Assembly (NCBI GenBank): GCA_020402865.1
Contig: JADBYT010000016.1
Location: 1 to 40,952, forward strand
Reading direction: 5' to 3'
From: Bacteroidota bacterium
Lineage (GTDB): Bacteria > Bacteroidota > Bacteroidia > Palsa-965
Length of the DNA stretch: 40,952 bases
Shown: positions 8,879 through 16,162 of the stretch, in pieces
How positions within the stretch are numbered: position 1 is the stretch's first letter
How the letters are laid out: every line of letters starts with the position of its first letter
The notes under the pieces: generated by a model
What the model was told of the DNA's origin: nothing
What the model saw: only the letters and a program-made list of their open reading frames with translations
Database searches by the model: none
Program-made: the position numbers and the translations under genes

Positions 8879-8889
8879 GAGCGTGGCAG

Positions 8890-10890
8890 CTACCAGGCGT
8901 GAAGTTGCAGAAGTTTTTCTTCAAAGCGCTGCTGCGGCAGGAAATTCTGCTCCAGCTCGGCTGCAAAAGGCACCGGCGTATCAAGGCTGGCCACACGCAT
9001 TACCGGCGCATCAAGCACATCAAAACAATGTTCGCTGATGAGCGCCGAAAGCTCGCCGCCAATGCCGCCTGTAAGTGTGTCTTCGTGCAGAATAAGTGCC
9101 TTACCTGTTTTACGCACGCTTTCAAACACCGTAGCTGTATCAATAGGAAGCAGTGTGCGCAGATCAATTACATCGGCGCTTATTTCAGGGTGTTTTTTCA
9201 ACGCGTCGAGCGCCCAGTGTACGCCATAGCCGTAGGTAATAATGCTTAGCTGCGTCCCCTCGGCTACGCGCGCGGCCTTGCCAATTTCTACTGTATAATA
9301 ATCATCCGGCACTTGTGCTGAGATACTGCGGTAAAGCGCCTTGTGCTCGAAAAACATCACCGGGTTGGGATCATCAAACGCCGCCAGCAGCAGCCCTTTT
9401 GCATCGTGCGGGTTCGACGGATAAACGATTTTCAGTCCGGGCACGTGAAAAAACCATGCTTCGTTTGACTGAGAGTGGAAAGGGCCTGCGGCCACACCGG
9501 CCCCTGTGGGCATGCGCACCACCACATCGGCATTTTGTCCCCAGCGCCAGTGAATTTTGGCCAGGTTGTTTACAATCTGGTTAAAGCCTTCGGTCACAAA
9601 ATCAGCAAACTGCATTTCCATCATGGCTTTCATACCACTGATGGAAAGTCCAAGCGCCGTTCCCACAATGGCCGATTCGCAAAGCGGTGTGTTGCGCACG
9701 CGGTCTTTGCCAAATTCCTGCACAAAGCCGTCGGTAATTTTAAACACGCCGCCGTATTCGGCAATATCCTGCCCCATCAGTACCAGATTGGGGTGCTTTT
9801 TCATGGCGGTTTTCAAGCCGTCGGAAATGGCGTCGATAAAACGTTTTTCGCTTGAGGCATTTGTGGCGGGCATTACAGCTTCACCATTGTGCGGGGCAAA
9901 CAAATCGCGGTACTCGCGGGCAGTATCGGCTGTCGGACGCGGCTCGGCAAACGCCGTTTCGAGGCCCTGGTCAATTTCGGCTTTTATCGCTGCACGGATT
10001 TCCTCGCGCAGGTTTTCGTTCAGAATACCGGTGCCGGTGAGCCAGCTTTCGTAGTTGGTTACCGGATCTTTCACGCTCCACGTATCCTGCAGTCCGGCCG
10101 GATAATACTTGGTGCCCGAAGCTTCCTCGTGGCCGCGCATACGGAAGGTTACACACTCCAGCAGCACCGGACGCGGGTTACGGCGTATATCTTCGGCAAT
10201 GCGGCGCACGGTGTGGTAAACCTCAAGTACATTGTTACCGTCAACCTGCACCGCTTCCATGCCGTAGCCAATGCCTTTATCAATAAACTGCTTGCAGCGG
10301 AACTGCTCCGACGAAGGTGTGGAAAGTCCCCACTGGTTGTTTTCGATGGCAAAAATAACGGGCAGTTCCCACACGGCAGCCGTGTTCAGTGCCTCATGAA
10401 AATCGCCCTCGCTGGCGCCGCCGTCGCCGGTAAATACCAGTGTGCAGTGATTTTCTTTTTTGAGTTTGTGTGCAAGTGCAATACCGTCGGCAATACCCAG
10501 CTGCGGGCCGAGGTGCGAGATCATGCCCACGATGTTATAGTCTTTTGCCCCAAAGTGAAAGGAGCGGTCGCGGCCTTTGGTAAAGCCGTTTTCCTTACCC
10601 TGAAACTGCGAGAAAAGCCGGTTGAGCGGAATACCGCGCGAAGTGAAAACACCCAGGTTGCGGTGCATGGGTAAAATATATTCCGCAGGCAGCATAGCCA
10701 TAGCCGCTCCCACCGAAGTCCCTTCCTGCCCGAAACCTGAAAACCATTTTGAAATGCGCCCCTGACGAAGCAGCACAAGCATTTTTTCTTCTATCATGCG
10801 CGGCTTTATCAGCGCCTTGTAAAGGGTAAGCAACTCGTCGTTGCTTAGTGTTTCACGTTCAAAACGAACCGGTGTTTGAGCAGTAATCAT
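8890..10890 (-). CDS. Fused alpha-beta E1 component of a 2-oxo acid dehydrogenase (branched-chain type)
   Basis: A 666-residue fusion. Residues about 15-335 are the E1 alpha part, with the thiamine diphosphate motif GDGGASEGDF (155-164) ending in NN at 184-185 and the phosphorylation-loop-like KYYPAGLQDTWSVKDPV. Residues about 345-666 are the E1 beta part, with GQDIAEYGG, NTPLCESAIVG, MPTGAGVAAGPFHSQSNE and HEDTLTGGIGGE. The complex oxidatively decarboxylates 2-oxo acids, passing the acyl group to lipoyl E2. The single-chain form is common in Bacteroidota, usually annotated as 2-oxoisovalerate dehydrogenase. E2 and E3 are not in the window. A TAATTTTG element lies 20 bases upstream. Confidence 0.93.
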   Translation of the reverse strand: MITAQTPVRFERETLSNDELLTLYKALIKPRMIEEKMLVLLRQGRISKWFSGFGQEGTSVGAAMAMLPAEYILPMHRNLGVFTSRGIPLNRLFSQFQGKENGFTKGRDRSFHFGAKDYNIVGMISHLGPQLGIADGIALAHKLKKENHCTLVFTGDGGASEGDFHEALNTAAVWELPVIFAIENNQWGLSTPSSEQFRCKQFIDKGIGYGMEAVQVDGNNVLEVYHTVRRIAEDIRRNPRPVLLECVTFRMRGHEEASGTKYYPAGLQDTWSVKDPVTNYESWLTGTGILNENLREEIRAAIKAEIDQGLETAFAEPRPTADTAREYRDLFAPHNGEAVMPATNASSEKRFIDAISDGLKTAMKKHPNLVLMGQDIAEYGGVFKITDGFVQEFGKDRVRNTPLCESAIVGTALGLSISGMKAMMEMQFADFVTEGFNQIVNNLAKIHWRWGQNADVVVRMPTGAGVAAGPFHSQSNEAWFFHVPGLKIVYPSNPHDAKGLLLAAFDDPNPVMFFEHKALYRSISAQVPDDYYTVEIGKAARVAEGTQLSIITYGYGVHWALDALKKHPEISADVIDLRTLLPIDTATVFESVRKTGKALILHEDTLTGGIGGELSALISEHCFDVLDAPVMRVASLDTPVPFAAELEQNFLPQQRFEEKLLQLHAW

Positions 10891-10909
10891 GCAAATTGTT
10901 TAAGCGTGG

Positions 10910-10917
10910 CAAAATTA
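10910..10917 (-). promoter_or_regulatory. -7 promoter element for the E1 gene
   Basis: On the minus strand this reads TAATTTTG, a TAnnTTTG match 20 bases before the ATG at 10890. No convincing TTTG occurs at the expected -33 spacing, so the promoter is called on the -7 element and position alone. Confidence 0.5.
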
Positions 10918-11027
10918 CGGGTTTTGTCGGGCAAAGGGCATGTGCAAATGAAATTGGCATGAAATAAAAAGCGCCGAAACCCGGAGGAATCAGCGCATCA
11001 AAGCCACAATATGGCAAAATACGAAAC

Positions 11028-11053
11028 AAAAAAAGGGAGCGCAACCCGCTCCC
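11028..11053 (-). terminator. Rho-independent terminator after the 84-residue lipoprotein gene
   Basis: On the minus strand a 7-bp GC-rich stem (GGGAGCG and CGCTCCC with a 5-base loop) is followed directly by seven T residues. It begins 22 bases after the stop codon at 11076. Confidence 0.9.
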
Positions 11054-11075
11054 CTCTCACTTCGAAAAAAGAAGA

Positions 11076-11330
11076 TTACTTCTTCTTACCAGCGTTAGCG
11101 ATTGAATCAGCGATGCGGGCAGAATCAGCTTTAGCTTGATCAGCAGCCATTTTAGCAGCGTTAGCAATAGAATCAGCAGCTTTAGCAGAATCCATTTTAG
11201 CTTGCTCTTTCATCATTGAATCAACTTTGGCAAGTGAATCAGCGAGTTTTTTTGCAGCGTCAGCTGCACCACTGCAAGAAGCGAGAGAGATCATAGCGGC
11301 AACTGCAGCGAAGGCGAAAACCTTTTTCAT
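11076..11330 (-). CDS. Small lipoprotein made of 11-residue helical repeats
   Basis: An 84-residue protein with a signal peptide and lipobox LASC (Cys19). After SG the chain divides without gaps into five 11-residue units (AADAAKKLADS, LAKVDSMMKEQ, AKMDSAKAADS, IANAAKMAADQ, AKADSARIADS) and a tail IANAGKKK. Such hendecads form long helices or right-handed coiled coils. The overall plan (short, lipid-anchored, Ala-rich helix, Lys at the C-terminus) recalls Braun lipoprotein Lpp of E. coli, but there is no clear sequence relation and the repeat is 11 rather than 7. It is a paralogue of the gene at 11484-11816. Each has its own promoter and terminator. Confidence 0.85.
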   Translation of the reverse strand: MKKVFAFAAVAAMISLASCSGAADAAKKLADSLAKVDSMMKEQAKMDSAKAADSIANAAKMAADQAKADSARIADSIANAGKKK

Positions 11331-11366
11331 TTTGGTTGTTGTTGGTTGTTTTGGTTAAAACTGGCG

Positions 11367-11399
11367 CAAAGATATAGCGTTTTTTCTTTCACTCGCAAG
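11367..11399 (-). promoter_or_regulatory. Promoter of the 84-residue lipoprotein gene
   Basis: The minus strand reads CTTG (11399-11396), 21 bases, then TATCTTTG (11374-11367), 36 bases before the ATG at 11330. The -7 element is exact; the -33 element is CTTG rather than TTTG. Confidence 0.6.
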
Positions 11400-11430
11400 T
11401 TTTGGTACTTTTTTTTAACACATAATCAAC

Positions 11431-11464
11431 AATAAAGGCAAACCCGTAAGGATTTGCCTTTATT
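11431..11464 (-). terminator. Terminator after the second hendecad lipoprotein gene
   Basis: A perfect 12-bp inverted repeat (AATAAAGGCAAA at 11431-11442 and its complement at 11453-11464) encloses a 10-base loop. It starts about 20 bases after the stop at 11484. The stem ends in TTTATT on either strand, so it could act in both directions. Confidence 0.85.
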
Positions 11465-11483
11465 ATTAGCTTTTGGAGGCTGA

Positions 11484-11816
11484 TTAGTTGCCACCACGCT
11501 TACCACCAACTTTCGGCGGGGGAGCGGTGGTGGGAGCCGGTTTCGCCTTGGGCTTGCTGGTGCCTTTCTTGGCATTAGCAATTGAATCAGCCATGCGGGC
11601 TGAATCAGCTTTAGCTTGTTCAGCAACAGCTTTCATTGAATCAGCCATGCGGATTGAATCAGCAGTAGCTTTTTCTTTAGCTGCGATAGCAGCAAGAGAA
11701 TCAGCGTTACGGATTGAATCCTGACGTGCTTTTTCTTTGGCAGCTTCGTCGCCACCGCCGCAAGCTGCGAAGGCAGTCATGGCTGCGGCAGCTGCAAAAA
11801 AGAGAACTTTTTTCAT
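11484..11816 (-). CDS. Hendecad-repeat lipoprotein with a Pro/Gly/Lys tail
   Basis: A 110-residue lipoprotein. The start at 11816 gives MKKVLFFAAAAAMTAFAAC with lipobox FAAC; an upstream in-frame start lies at the promoter. From EAAKEKARQDS the chain splits into five 11-residue units (EAAKEKARQDS, IRNADSLAAIA, AKEKATADSIR, MADSMKAVAEQ, AKADSARMADS) and then IANAKKG, the same plan and ending as its paralogue. A basic, disordered tail rich in Pro, Lys and Gly (GTSKPKAKPAP..., GGKRGGN) follows and is absent from the paralogue. About 45 bases of the last repeat are almost identical in the two genes (11099-11143 and 11579-11623), pointing to recent duplication or gene conversion. Confidence 0.85.
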   Translation of the reverse strand: MKKVLFFAAAAAMTAFAACGGGDEAAKEKARQDSIRNADSLAAIAAKEKATADSIRMADSMKAVAEQAKADSARMADSIANAKKGTSKPKAKPAPTTAPPPKVGGKRGGN

Positions 11817-11846
11817 TTTGGGTTGTGATAGTTGGTTAACCGGGTG

Positions 11847-11876
11847 CAAAAGTAGAATTATTTTAACACACACAAA
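11847..11876 (-). promoter_or_regulatory. Promoter of the 110-residue lipoprotein gene
   Basis: Minus strand: TTTG (11876-11873), 18 bases, TACTTTTG (11854-11847), ending 30 bases before the ATG at 11816. It is back-to-back with the plus-strand promoter at 11881-11911, so the two -33 elements are separated by only four bases. Confidence 0.7.
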
Positions 11877-11880
11877 AATT

Positions 11881-11911
11881 TTTGTGATTTTAACAATACT
11901 GACTACTTTTG
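11881..11911 (+). promoter_or_regulatory. Promoter of the Ig-like lipoprotein gene
   Basis: TTTG (11881-11884), 19 bases, TACTTTTG (11904-11911): an exact Bacteroidota -33/-7 pair. Transcription should start near 11917, giving a leader of about 43 bases before the ATG at 11961. Confidence 0.8.
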
Positions 11912-11960
11912 CACGAACTTTGTTTGGACTTCACCAAAACCAACTAATTTTCATTCACTC

Positions 11961-12635
11961 ATGAAAAAGCAATTTTTTGCCCTGGCTGCCGTAGCAATGA
12001 TCGCCGGCACCGTAACCTTCACCTCTTGCGCCAAAGAAGACACTGTGGCTCCTGTAATCACCGTAACCGGCGGTAACAGCATCACCCAGAACCTTCCTGC
12101 TACTGCTGGTGCAGGTACCTGGACTAACCCCACTGTAACTGCTACCGACGACGAGGATGGTGAAATCACCGCTATCAACGTATCTGGCACCGTGAACCCG
12201 AACCTGGCTGGCACCTACACCCTCACCTACACCTGCTCTGATGCTGCCGGCAACATGGCTACTGAAACCGTAACCGTAAATATCGTTAACGAAGCTCAGT
12301 TCTTCGACGGTGCTTACAACTCTGACGATACCTGTCAGGTGTCATGGGTTGCTCCCTACACCAACGACATTACCGTTTCAACCTCAGTGAACAAAGAAAT
12401 GGTAATCAACAACTTCGGTGGTTTCAACAGCGCCAGCCTCAACCTTAACATCAACGCTGTTATGGGTTCTGGCACCACTTTCACTGTTCCTGTACCCCAA
12501 ACAATTGGTACACTTGGTTCACTGATTGCTGTTAACGGTACTTTCACCCAGACTCCCGTAAGCATCACCATGATCTACACATGGAACGATGGTTCTGCTA
12601 ATGAGACCTGTACCTCAACCATGAACCACCAGTAA
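11961..12635 (+). CDS. Lipoprotein with an Ig-like DUF5011-type domain
   Basis: A 224-residue lipoprotein with lipobox FTSC (Cys23). Residues about 28-108 match the bacterial Ig-like fold often called DUF5011 or HYR-like. Its marks are DTVAPVITVTGG, TATDDEDGEIT, VSGTVNPNLAGTYTLTYTCSDAAGN and TVTVNIV. The second half (110-224) is a beta-rich, Thr/Asn-rich stretch I do not recognise. It is probably exposed on the cell surface or in the periplasm; such domains usually serve as spacers or adhesion modules. The codons are strongly biased to C-ending forms (ACC, AAC, GGC), suggesting high expression. It has an exact promoter and a strong terminator of its own. Confidence 0.85.
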   Translation: MKKQFFALAAVAMIAGTVTFTSCAKEDTVAPVITVTGGNSITQNLPATAGAGTWTNPTVTATDDEDGEITAINVSGTVNPNLAGTYTLTYTCSDAAGNMATETVTVNIVNEAQFFDGAYNSDDTCQVSWVAPYTNDITVSTSVNKEMVINNFGGFNSASLNLNINAVMGSGTTFTVPVPQTIGTLGSLIAVNGTFTQTPVSITMIYTWNDGSANETCTSTMNHQ

Positions 12636-12654
12636 TCGGTTCTGCATGATTTTC

Positions 12655-12690
12655 AAAGAGGCTGCCCGAAAAGGCAGCCTCTTTCTTTTT
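12655..12690 (+). terminator. Strong rho-independent terminator
   Basis: A perfect 12-bp stem (AAAGAGGCTGCC and GGCAGCCTCTTT) with a CGAAAA loop is followed by CTTTTT. It ends the Ig-like lipoprotein gene and lies just before the yciH promoter. Confidence 0.92.
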
Positions 12691-12700
12691 CCCTTTCCCC

Positions 12701-12708
12701 TATCTTTG
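12701..12708 (+). promoter_or_regulatory. -7 element next to the yciH start codon
   Basis: TATCTTTG ends five bases before the ATG at 12713. Transcription from it would start at or within a few bases of the start codon, giving a leaderless or nearly leaderless mRNA. No clear -33 TTTG is seen, because the upstream region is occupied by the terminator. Confidence 0.55.
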
Positions 12709-12712
12709 CCCC

Positions 12713-13054
12713 ATGTCGAAGAAAACCCGAAACGAAAACGGCTTCGTGTATTCCACCAATCCCGACTTTAAGCCGGAGCCGGAAGCACAGGATGAGTCCG
12801 TTTCGCTGCCGCCACAGCAGCAAAGTTTGCGAATCCATCTCGACCGGCTGGGCGGTGGCAAGCTGGTGAGCCGTGTTACCGGCTTTGTGGGGCCGGAAGC
12901 CGATCTGGAGGCTTTGGGCAAGAAACTTAAGCAGCAGTGCGGCGTAGGCGGATCGGTAAAGGACGGCGACATACTGATACAGGGTGATCACCGCGATAAA
13001 ATACTGCAGCTTTTGCTGAAAGCCGGCTATCAAACCAAAAAGGCGGGCGGATGA
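12713..13054 (+). CDS. yciH: YciH/SUI1-family translation factor
   Basis: A 113-residue protein. The first 35 residues are charged and probably flexible (FVYSTNPDF motif). Residues about 38-110 form the SUI1/eIF1-like domain with [48 protein letters not shown] and LLKAGY. eIF1 homologues act on start-codon choice in archaea and eukaryotes; the bacterial YciH role is less certain. The stop overlaps the start of the next gene in ATGA, so the two are translationally coupled. Confidence 0.93.
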   Translation: MSKKTRNENGFVYSTNPDFKPEPEAQDESVSLPPQQQSLRIHLDRLGGGKLVSRVTGFVGPEADLEALGKKLKQQCGVGGSVKDGDILIQGDHRDKILQLLLKAGYQTKKAGG

Positions 13055-14133
13055 GCAATGCATCGTTGCTGGCCGGGCTGAAGGTGGTGGAACTGGCTAC
13101 GGTGCTGGCCGGTCCGGCTGTGGGACGCTTTTTTGCCGAACTGGGTGCGGAGGTTGTGAAGCTCGAAAACCCGCGCACCGGCGGCGATGTAACCCGTAGC
13201 TGGAAGCTGCCCTCCGAACCGCCGGAGCATCCCTTCTCTGCATACTATGCCAGCGTAAATCAGGGCAAAAAAGTAGTGTTTACCGATCTCGGCACCGATG
13301 CCGGACAACAAACCCTGCACAACCTGCTGCATGAGGCCGATGTGCTGCTGGTGAACTTCAAACCCGGCGATGATGCCAAATTCGGCGTGGGCTATACCGA
13401 AATTGCCGCACGCTACCCCAAACTCATCTACGGGCACATAACCGGCTACGGCACCAATAACCCGCGCACCGCTTTCGACCTGGTGCTGCAGGCCGAAACA
13501 GGCTTTATGAGCATGAACGGCACACCCGAAAGCGGCCCGCTCAAAATGCCCGTGGCACTTATTGATTTGCTGGCCGCGCATCAGCTTAAGGAAGGTATTC
13601 TGGTGGCTTTGCTGCAACGCATGCAGCACGGGCGCGGCAGCTATGTACATGTATCGTTATTTGATGCAGCCGTGGCTTCGCTGGCCAATCAGGCCGGAAA
13701 CTGGCTCATGGCCGGACACAACCCCGGCTTACAAGGCTCGCTGCATCCAAACATTGCTCCCTACGGCGAGACTTTCCGTTGCCGCGATGGCCGCTTCATT
13801 GTGATTGCCGCCGGCAACGACAGGCAATATGCCGGCTTTTGCCAGACCTGCCAAATGCCACACCTGCAAACTGACCCCCGCTTCCATACCAACAGCAGCC
13901 GCGTGGCCAACCGTGCCGCACTGGTTGAACTTGTAAAGCCATTCTTTGCACTACACACCGCCGCAGAAATTATCCCGTTATTGGAACAAAATCAGGTTCC
14001 GGCTGCAATTATTCAGGATGTGGCGGAGGTAATGGAAAACGAAAAAACAACACATCTCATTGATCATCAGAGCATTGAAAACAAAAATGCACATGCTGTA
14101 CGCACAGTGGTGTTCAATTTGACAAAAACCTAA
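13051..14133 (+). CDS. CaiB/BaiF family III CoA-transferase
   Basis: A 360-residue protein of the family that moves CoA between carboxylic acids through a glutamyl/aspartyl anhydride. It has the N-terminal signature [30 protein letters not shown] (10-39), the likely catalytic Asp143 in [13 protein letters not shown], and [11 protein letters not shown] in the middle. It is slightly shorter than the 380-430 residues common in this family. It overlaps yciH by 4 bases. The substrate cannot be told; members act on carnitine, formate/oxalate, bile acids and branched acids. Confidence 0.92.
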   Translation: MSNASLLAGLKVVELATVLAGPAVGRFFAELGAEVVKLENPRTGGDVTRSWKLPSEPPEHPFSAYYASVNQGKKVVFTDLGTDAGQQTLHNLLHEADVLLVNFKPGDDAKFGVGYTEIAARYPKLIYGHITGYGTNNPRTAFDLVLQAETGFMSMNGTPESGPLKMPVALIDLLAAHQLKEGILVALLQRMQHGRGSYVHVSLFDAAVASLANQAGNWLMAGHNPGLQGSLHPNIAPYGETFRCRDGRFIVIAAGNDRQYAGFCQTCQMPHLQTDPRFHTNSSRVANRAALVELVKPFFALHTAAEIIPLLEQNQVPAAIIQDVAEVMENEKTTHLIDHQSIENKNAHAVRTVVFNLTKT

Positions 14134-14178
14134 AACAGGCTTCATGCGTATAAGCATGGAATCAAATAAGATTTTGCG

Positions 14179-14186
14179 TAGCTTTG
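14179..14186 (+). promoter_or_regulatory. -7 element before the envelope beta-barrel gene
   Basis: TAGCTTTG ends 32 bases before the ATG at 14219. It lies inside the longer ORF that could begin at 14144, which supports the downstream start. No good -33 match is seen. Confidence 0.5.
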
Positions 14187-14218
14187 TAGAAGACCTCCAA
14201 AACCCAGTTAAATTCAAG

Positions 14219-15124
14219 ATGCCCAAGCGTTTCCTTGTTTTGTTGTTGATCATGTTGCCGCTTCTGGCGCAGGCTCAGCGTAAAAGCCGCTACCGTTATG
14301 AGGTTGGCGTAGGACTTGGAGCCTCCAATTTTCTTGGTGATCTGGGCGGAGCCAACCAGATTGGCACCAATGGCCTGAAAGACCTGGAATTATCACTTAC
14401 ACGCCCTTCATTCAGTGCTTTTCTGCGTTACCGCAAAGCCCGTTATTTTGGTTACCGTGTAGCATTTGCCTATGGCAAGGTTAGCGGCTACGATGGTCTC
14501 ACCACCGAGCCTTACCGCAACAACCGCAACCTGCATTTCAAATCAAACATTTTCGAATTCAGCACACAATTTGAATTTTATTTTACCAAAGAACGCCCCG
14601 GTCACCTTTACAGGTATAAAGGCGTAACCGGTTGGAAAAATGTGGATATGCAGGTTTATGCCTTTATGGGTGTAGGTGCATTCTGGTTTAATCCCAAAGC
14701 CAATTACAACGGGACCTGGTATGCATTGCAACCCCTTGCTACTGAAGGTCAGACCCTTAAACCGGGTACAAAAAAATACAGCCGGGTAAGTGTAGCTGTT
14801 CCTATCGGTATTGGTATCAAAAACGCTATTAACCGCCGCTGGAGTATAGGCCTTGAGCTGGGTATCCGAAAAACATTTACCGATTACATTGATGATGTAA
14901 GTACCACTTATTACGATAAGAACCTTATTGCAGCCGCATTTGGCCCTGCAGCCGGTTACTTTGCCGATCCTTCACTTGGATTAATTCAAGCCCCTCCCGG
15001 CTTTGAGCCCAATGGTATTGGTCAGCAGCGCGGCGATTCGTCAGACAACGATTCCTACCTGTTTGCGCACATTACCGTAAACTACAAAATTGGTCGGTTC
15101 CGCCGCACCAAATCCAAGTTCTGA
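14219..15124 (+). CDS. Outer-membrane beta-barrel-like protein (DUF6089-like)
   Basis: A 301-residue exported protein. The ATG at 14219 opens a signal peptide (MPKRFLVLLLIMLPLLAQAQ); an upstream ATG at 14144 would put about 25 polar residues before it. The mature protein begins YRYEVGVGLGASNFLGDLGGANQIG, followed by alternating strands and YLFAHITVNYKIG near the C-terminus, typical of small Bacteroidota outer-membrane barrels I know as DUF6089-like. A cluster of basic residues closes the chain. The function of this family is not known to me. It is followed after 4 bases by the GNAT gene, so the two are probably co-transcribed. Confidence 0.8.
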   Translation: MPKRFLVLLLIMLPLLAQAQRKSRYRYEVGVGLGASNFLGDLGGANQIGTNGLKDLELSLTRPSFSAFLRYRKARYFGYRVAFAYGKVSGYDGLTTEPYRNNRNLHFKSNIFEFSTQFEFYFTKERPGHLYRYKGVTGWKNVDMQVYAFMGVGAFWFNPKANYNGTWYALQPLATEGQTLKPGTKKYSRVSVAVPIGIGIKNAINRRWSIGLELGIRKTFTDYIDDVSTTYYDKNLIAAAFGPAAGYFADPSLGLIQAPPGFEPNGIGQQRGDSSDNDSYLFAHITVNYKIGRFRRTKSKF

Positions 15125-15128
15125 CCGG

Positions 15129-15563
15129 ATGTACCGCGTTATCTCGCCTTCCACACCGGAGGAATTCAACCGTTATTATTCTTTACGTTTCGATGTGCTT
15201 CGTGCGCCCTGGCAACAACCGCGCGGAAGCGAAAAAGATAATGACGAAGACAAGGCTACACACGCCATGCTCATTGATGATGCGGGAAACTGCATTGCCG
15301 TGGGGCGGCTTCAGAAAAACACGGCGGAAGAAGGACAAATCCGTTTTATGGCGGTGCATCCGCAGTGGCAGGGAAAAGGACTTGGGAAATTAGTGTTGCG
15401 GCATCTCGAACAGCAAGCAAAACAACAAGGATTAATCCGCATTGTGCTTCAGGCCCGCGAAAATGCGCTTTCCTTTTACCTTTCTGAAGGTTATACAAAT
15501 ACAGGAGCCAGCTTCAAACTCTGGGATATTATCCAGCACTATAAAATGGAAAAAGCACTTTAA
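15129..15563 (+). CDS. GNAT-family N-acetyltransferase
   Basis: A 144-residue GNAT protein. The start at 15129 follows the previous stop by four bases; an upstream ATG would overlap that gene. It shows the N-terminal LRFDVLRAPW found in YitI/ElaA-like acetyltransferases, and motif A (IRFMAVHPQWQGKGLGKLVLRHL) for acetyl-CoA binding. The motif B region ends in ENALSFYLSEGY. The acceptor is unknown. The stop codon forms the loop of a hairpin. Confidence 0.92.
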   Translation: MYRVISPSTPEEFNRYYSLRFDVLRAPWQQPRGSEKDNDEDKATHAMLIDDAGNCIAVGRLQKNTAEEGQIRFMAVHPQWQGKGLGKLVLRHLEQQAKQQGLIRIVLQARENALSFYLSEGYTNTGASFKLWDIIQHYKMEKAL

Positions 15564-15572
15564 AAGTGCTTT
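15552..15572 (+). terminator. Hairpin with the GNAT stop codon as its loop
   Basis: AAAGCACTT (15552-15560) pairs perfectly with AAGTGCTTT (15564-15572), and the 3-base loop is the TAA stop codon. It lies between convergent genes and could work as a compact terminator from both sides, although only short T-runs follow. Confidence 0.7.
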
Positions 15573-15583
15573 AGAACCGGTTC

Positions 15584-16162
15584 TTATTGTTTGGTGTTGT
15601 TTTCGACCTGCTTTTTCTGATACTGTCTAAGCAAGCTCATAAGCTGATCGCGCTCTTTCGTGCTAAGCTGATAGCCGAGCGTAACTTCTTTATCACCTGC
15701 TTCGAATGACACGGAAACAGCATCAGTGCTCCACCAGTTACCGCCAATCTGATTAATCCAGTTGGGTGTATTATCGACTCCCGCACGGATGTTTTTTACC
15801 GACTGCAGTTTGTAATCGTGAACATAGCCGCGGCCACGTACATCGCGCTTTAAAAGCAGGCGGCCGTTTCTGACTTTAATTACCTCGTTGCCGAATTTCC
15901 ACCAGCTCCACGCGCGGGCAAGGATGTACAGAAAATAAATCCAGAATCCCAGCCACACCAGCATGTAGGTGCGTTGTGCAGAATCAGTTAACTCGAAAAA
16001 ATACCAGATGCCCGCCACACCGCTCAGTATCCACACCAGCAGCAGCAGTCCGGAAAGGGTTACTTTACGCGAGGGCAATGCAGCGGCAATCACAACACTG
16101 AGTTCCTGTTCGTCTTTCACCACACTCATGCGCGGGCTGATGCTTTCAATTTTCTGAGCCAT
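15584..16162 (-). CDS. Membrane protein with a PH-like domain (unknown)
   Basis: A 192-residue protein with a short cytoplasmic N-terminus, two adjacent membrane segments (about residues 36-56 and 66-86), and a soluble C-terminal part. That part (GNEVIKVRNGRLLLKRDV, SVKNIRAG, VSVSFEAGDKEVTLGYQLSTKERDQLMSLLRQYQ) resembles bacterial PH-like membrane proteins. Its start overlaps the end of the NADH dehydrogenase gene by 17 bases, so it is the second gene of that transcript and may serve the same membrane system. Confidence 0.7.
   Translation of the reverse strand: MAQKIESISPRMSVVKDEQELSVVIAAALPSRKVTLSGLLLLVWILSGVAGIWYFFELTDSAQRTYMLVWLGFWIYFLYILARAWSWWKFGNEVIKVRNGRLLLKRDVRGRGYVHDYKLQSVKNIRAGVDNTPNWINQIGGNWWSTDAVSVSFEAGDKEVTLGYQLSTKERDQLMSLLRQYQKKQVENNTKQ

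Noticed and set aside
14134-14160. Terminator after the CoA-transferase gene
   Set aside because: Only a 5-bp CATGC/GCATG stem and no T-run follows.
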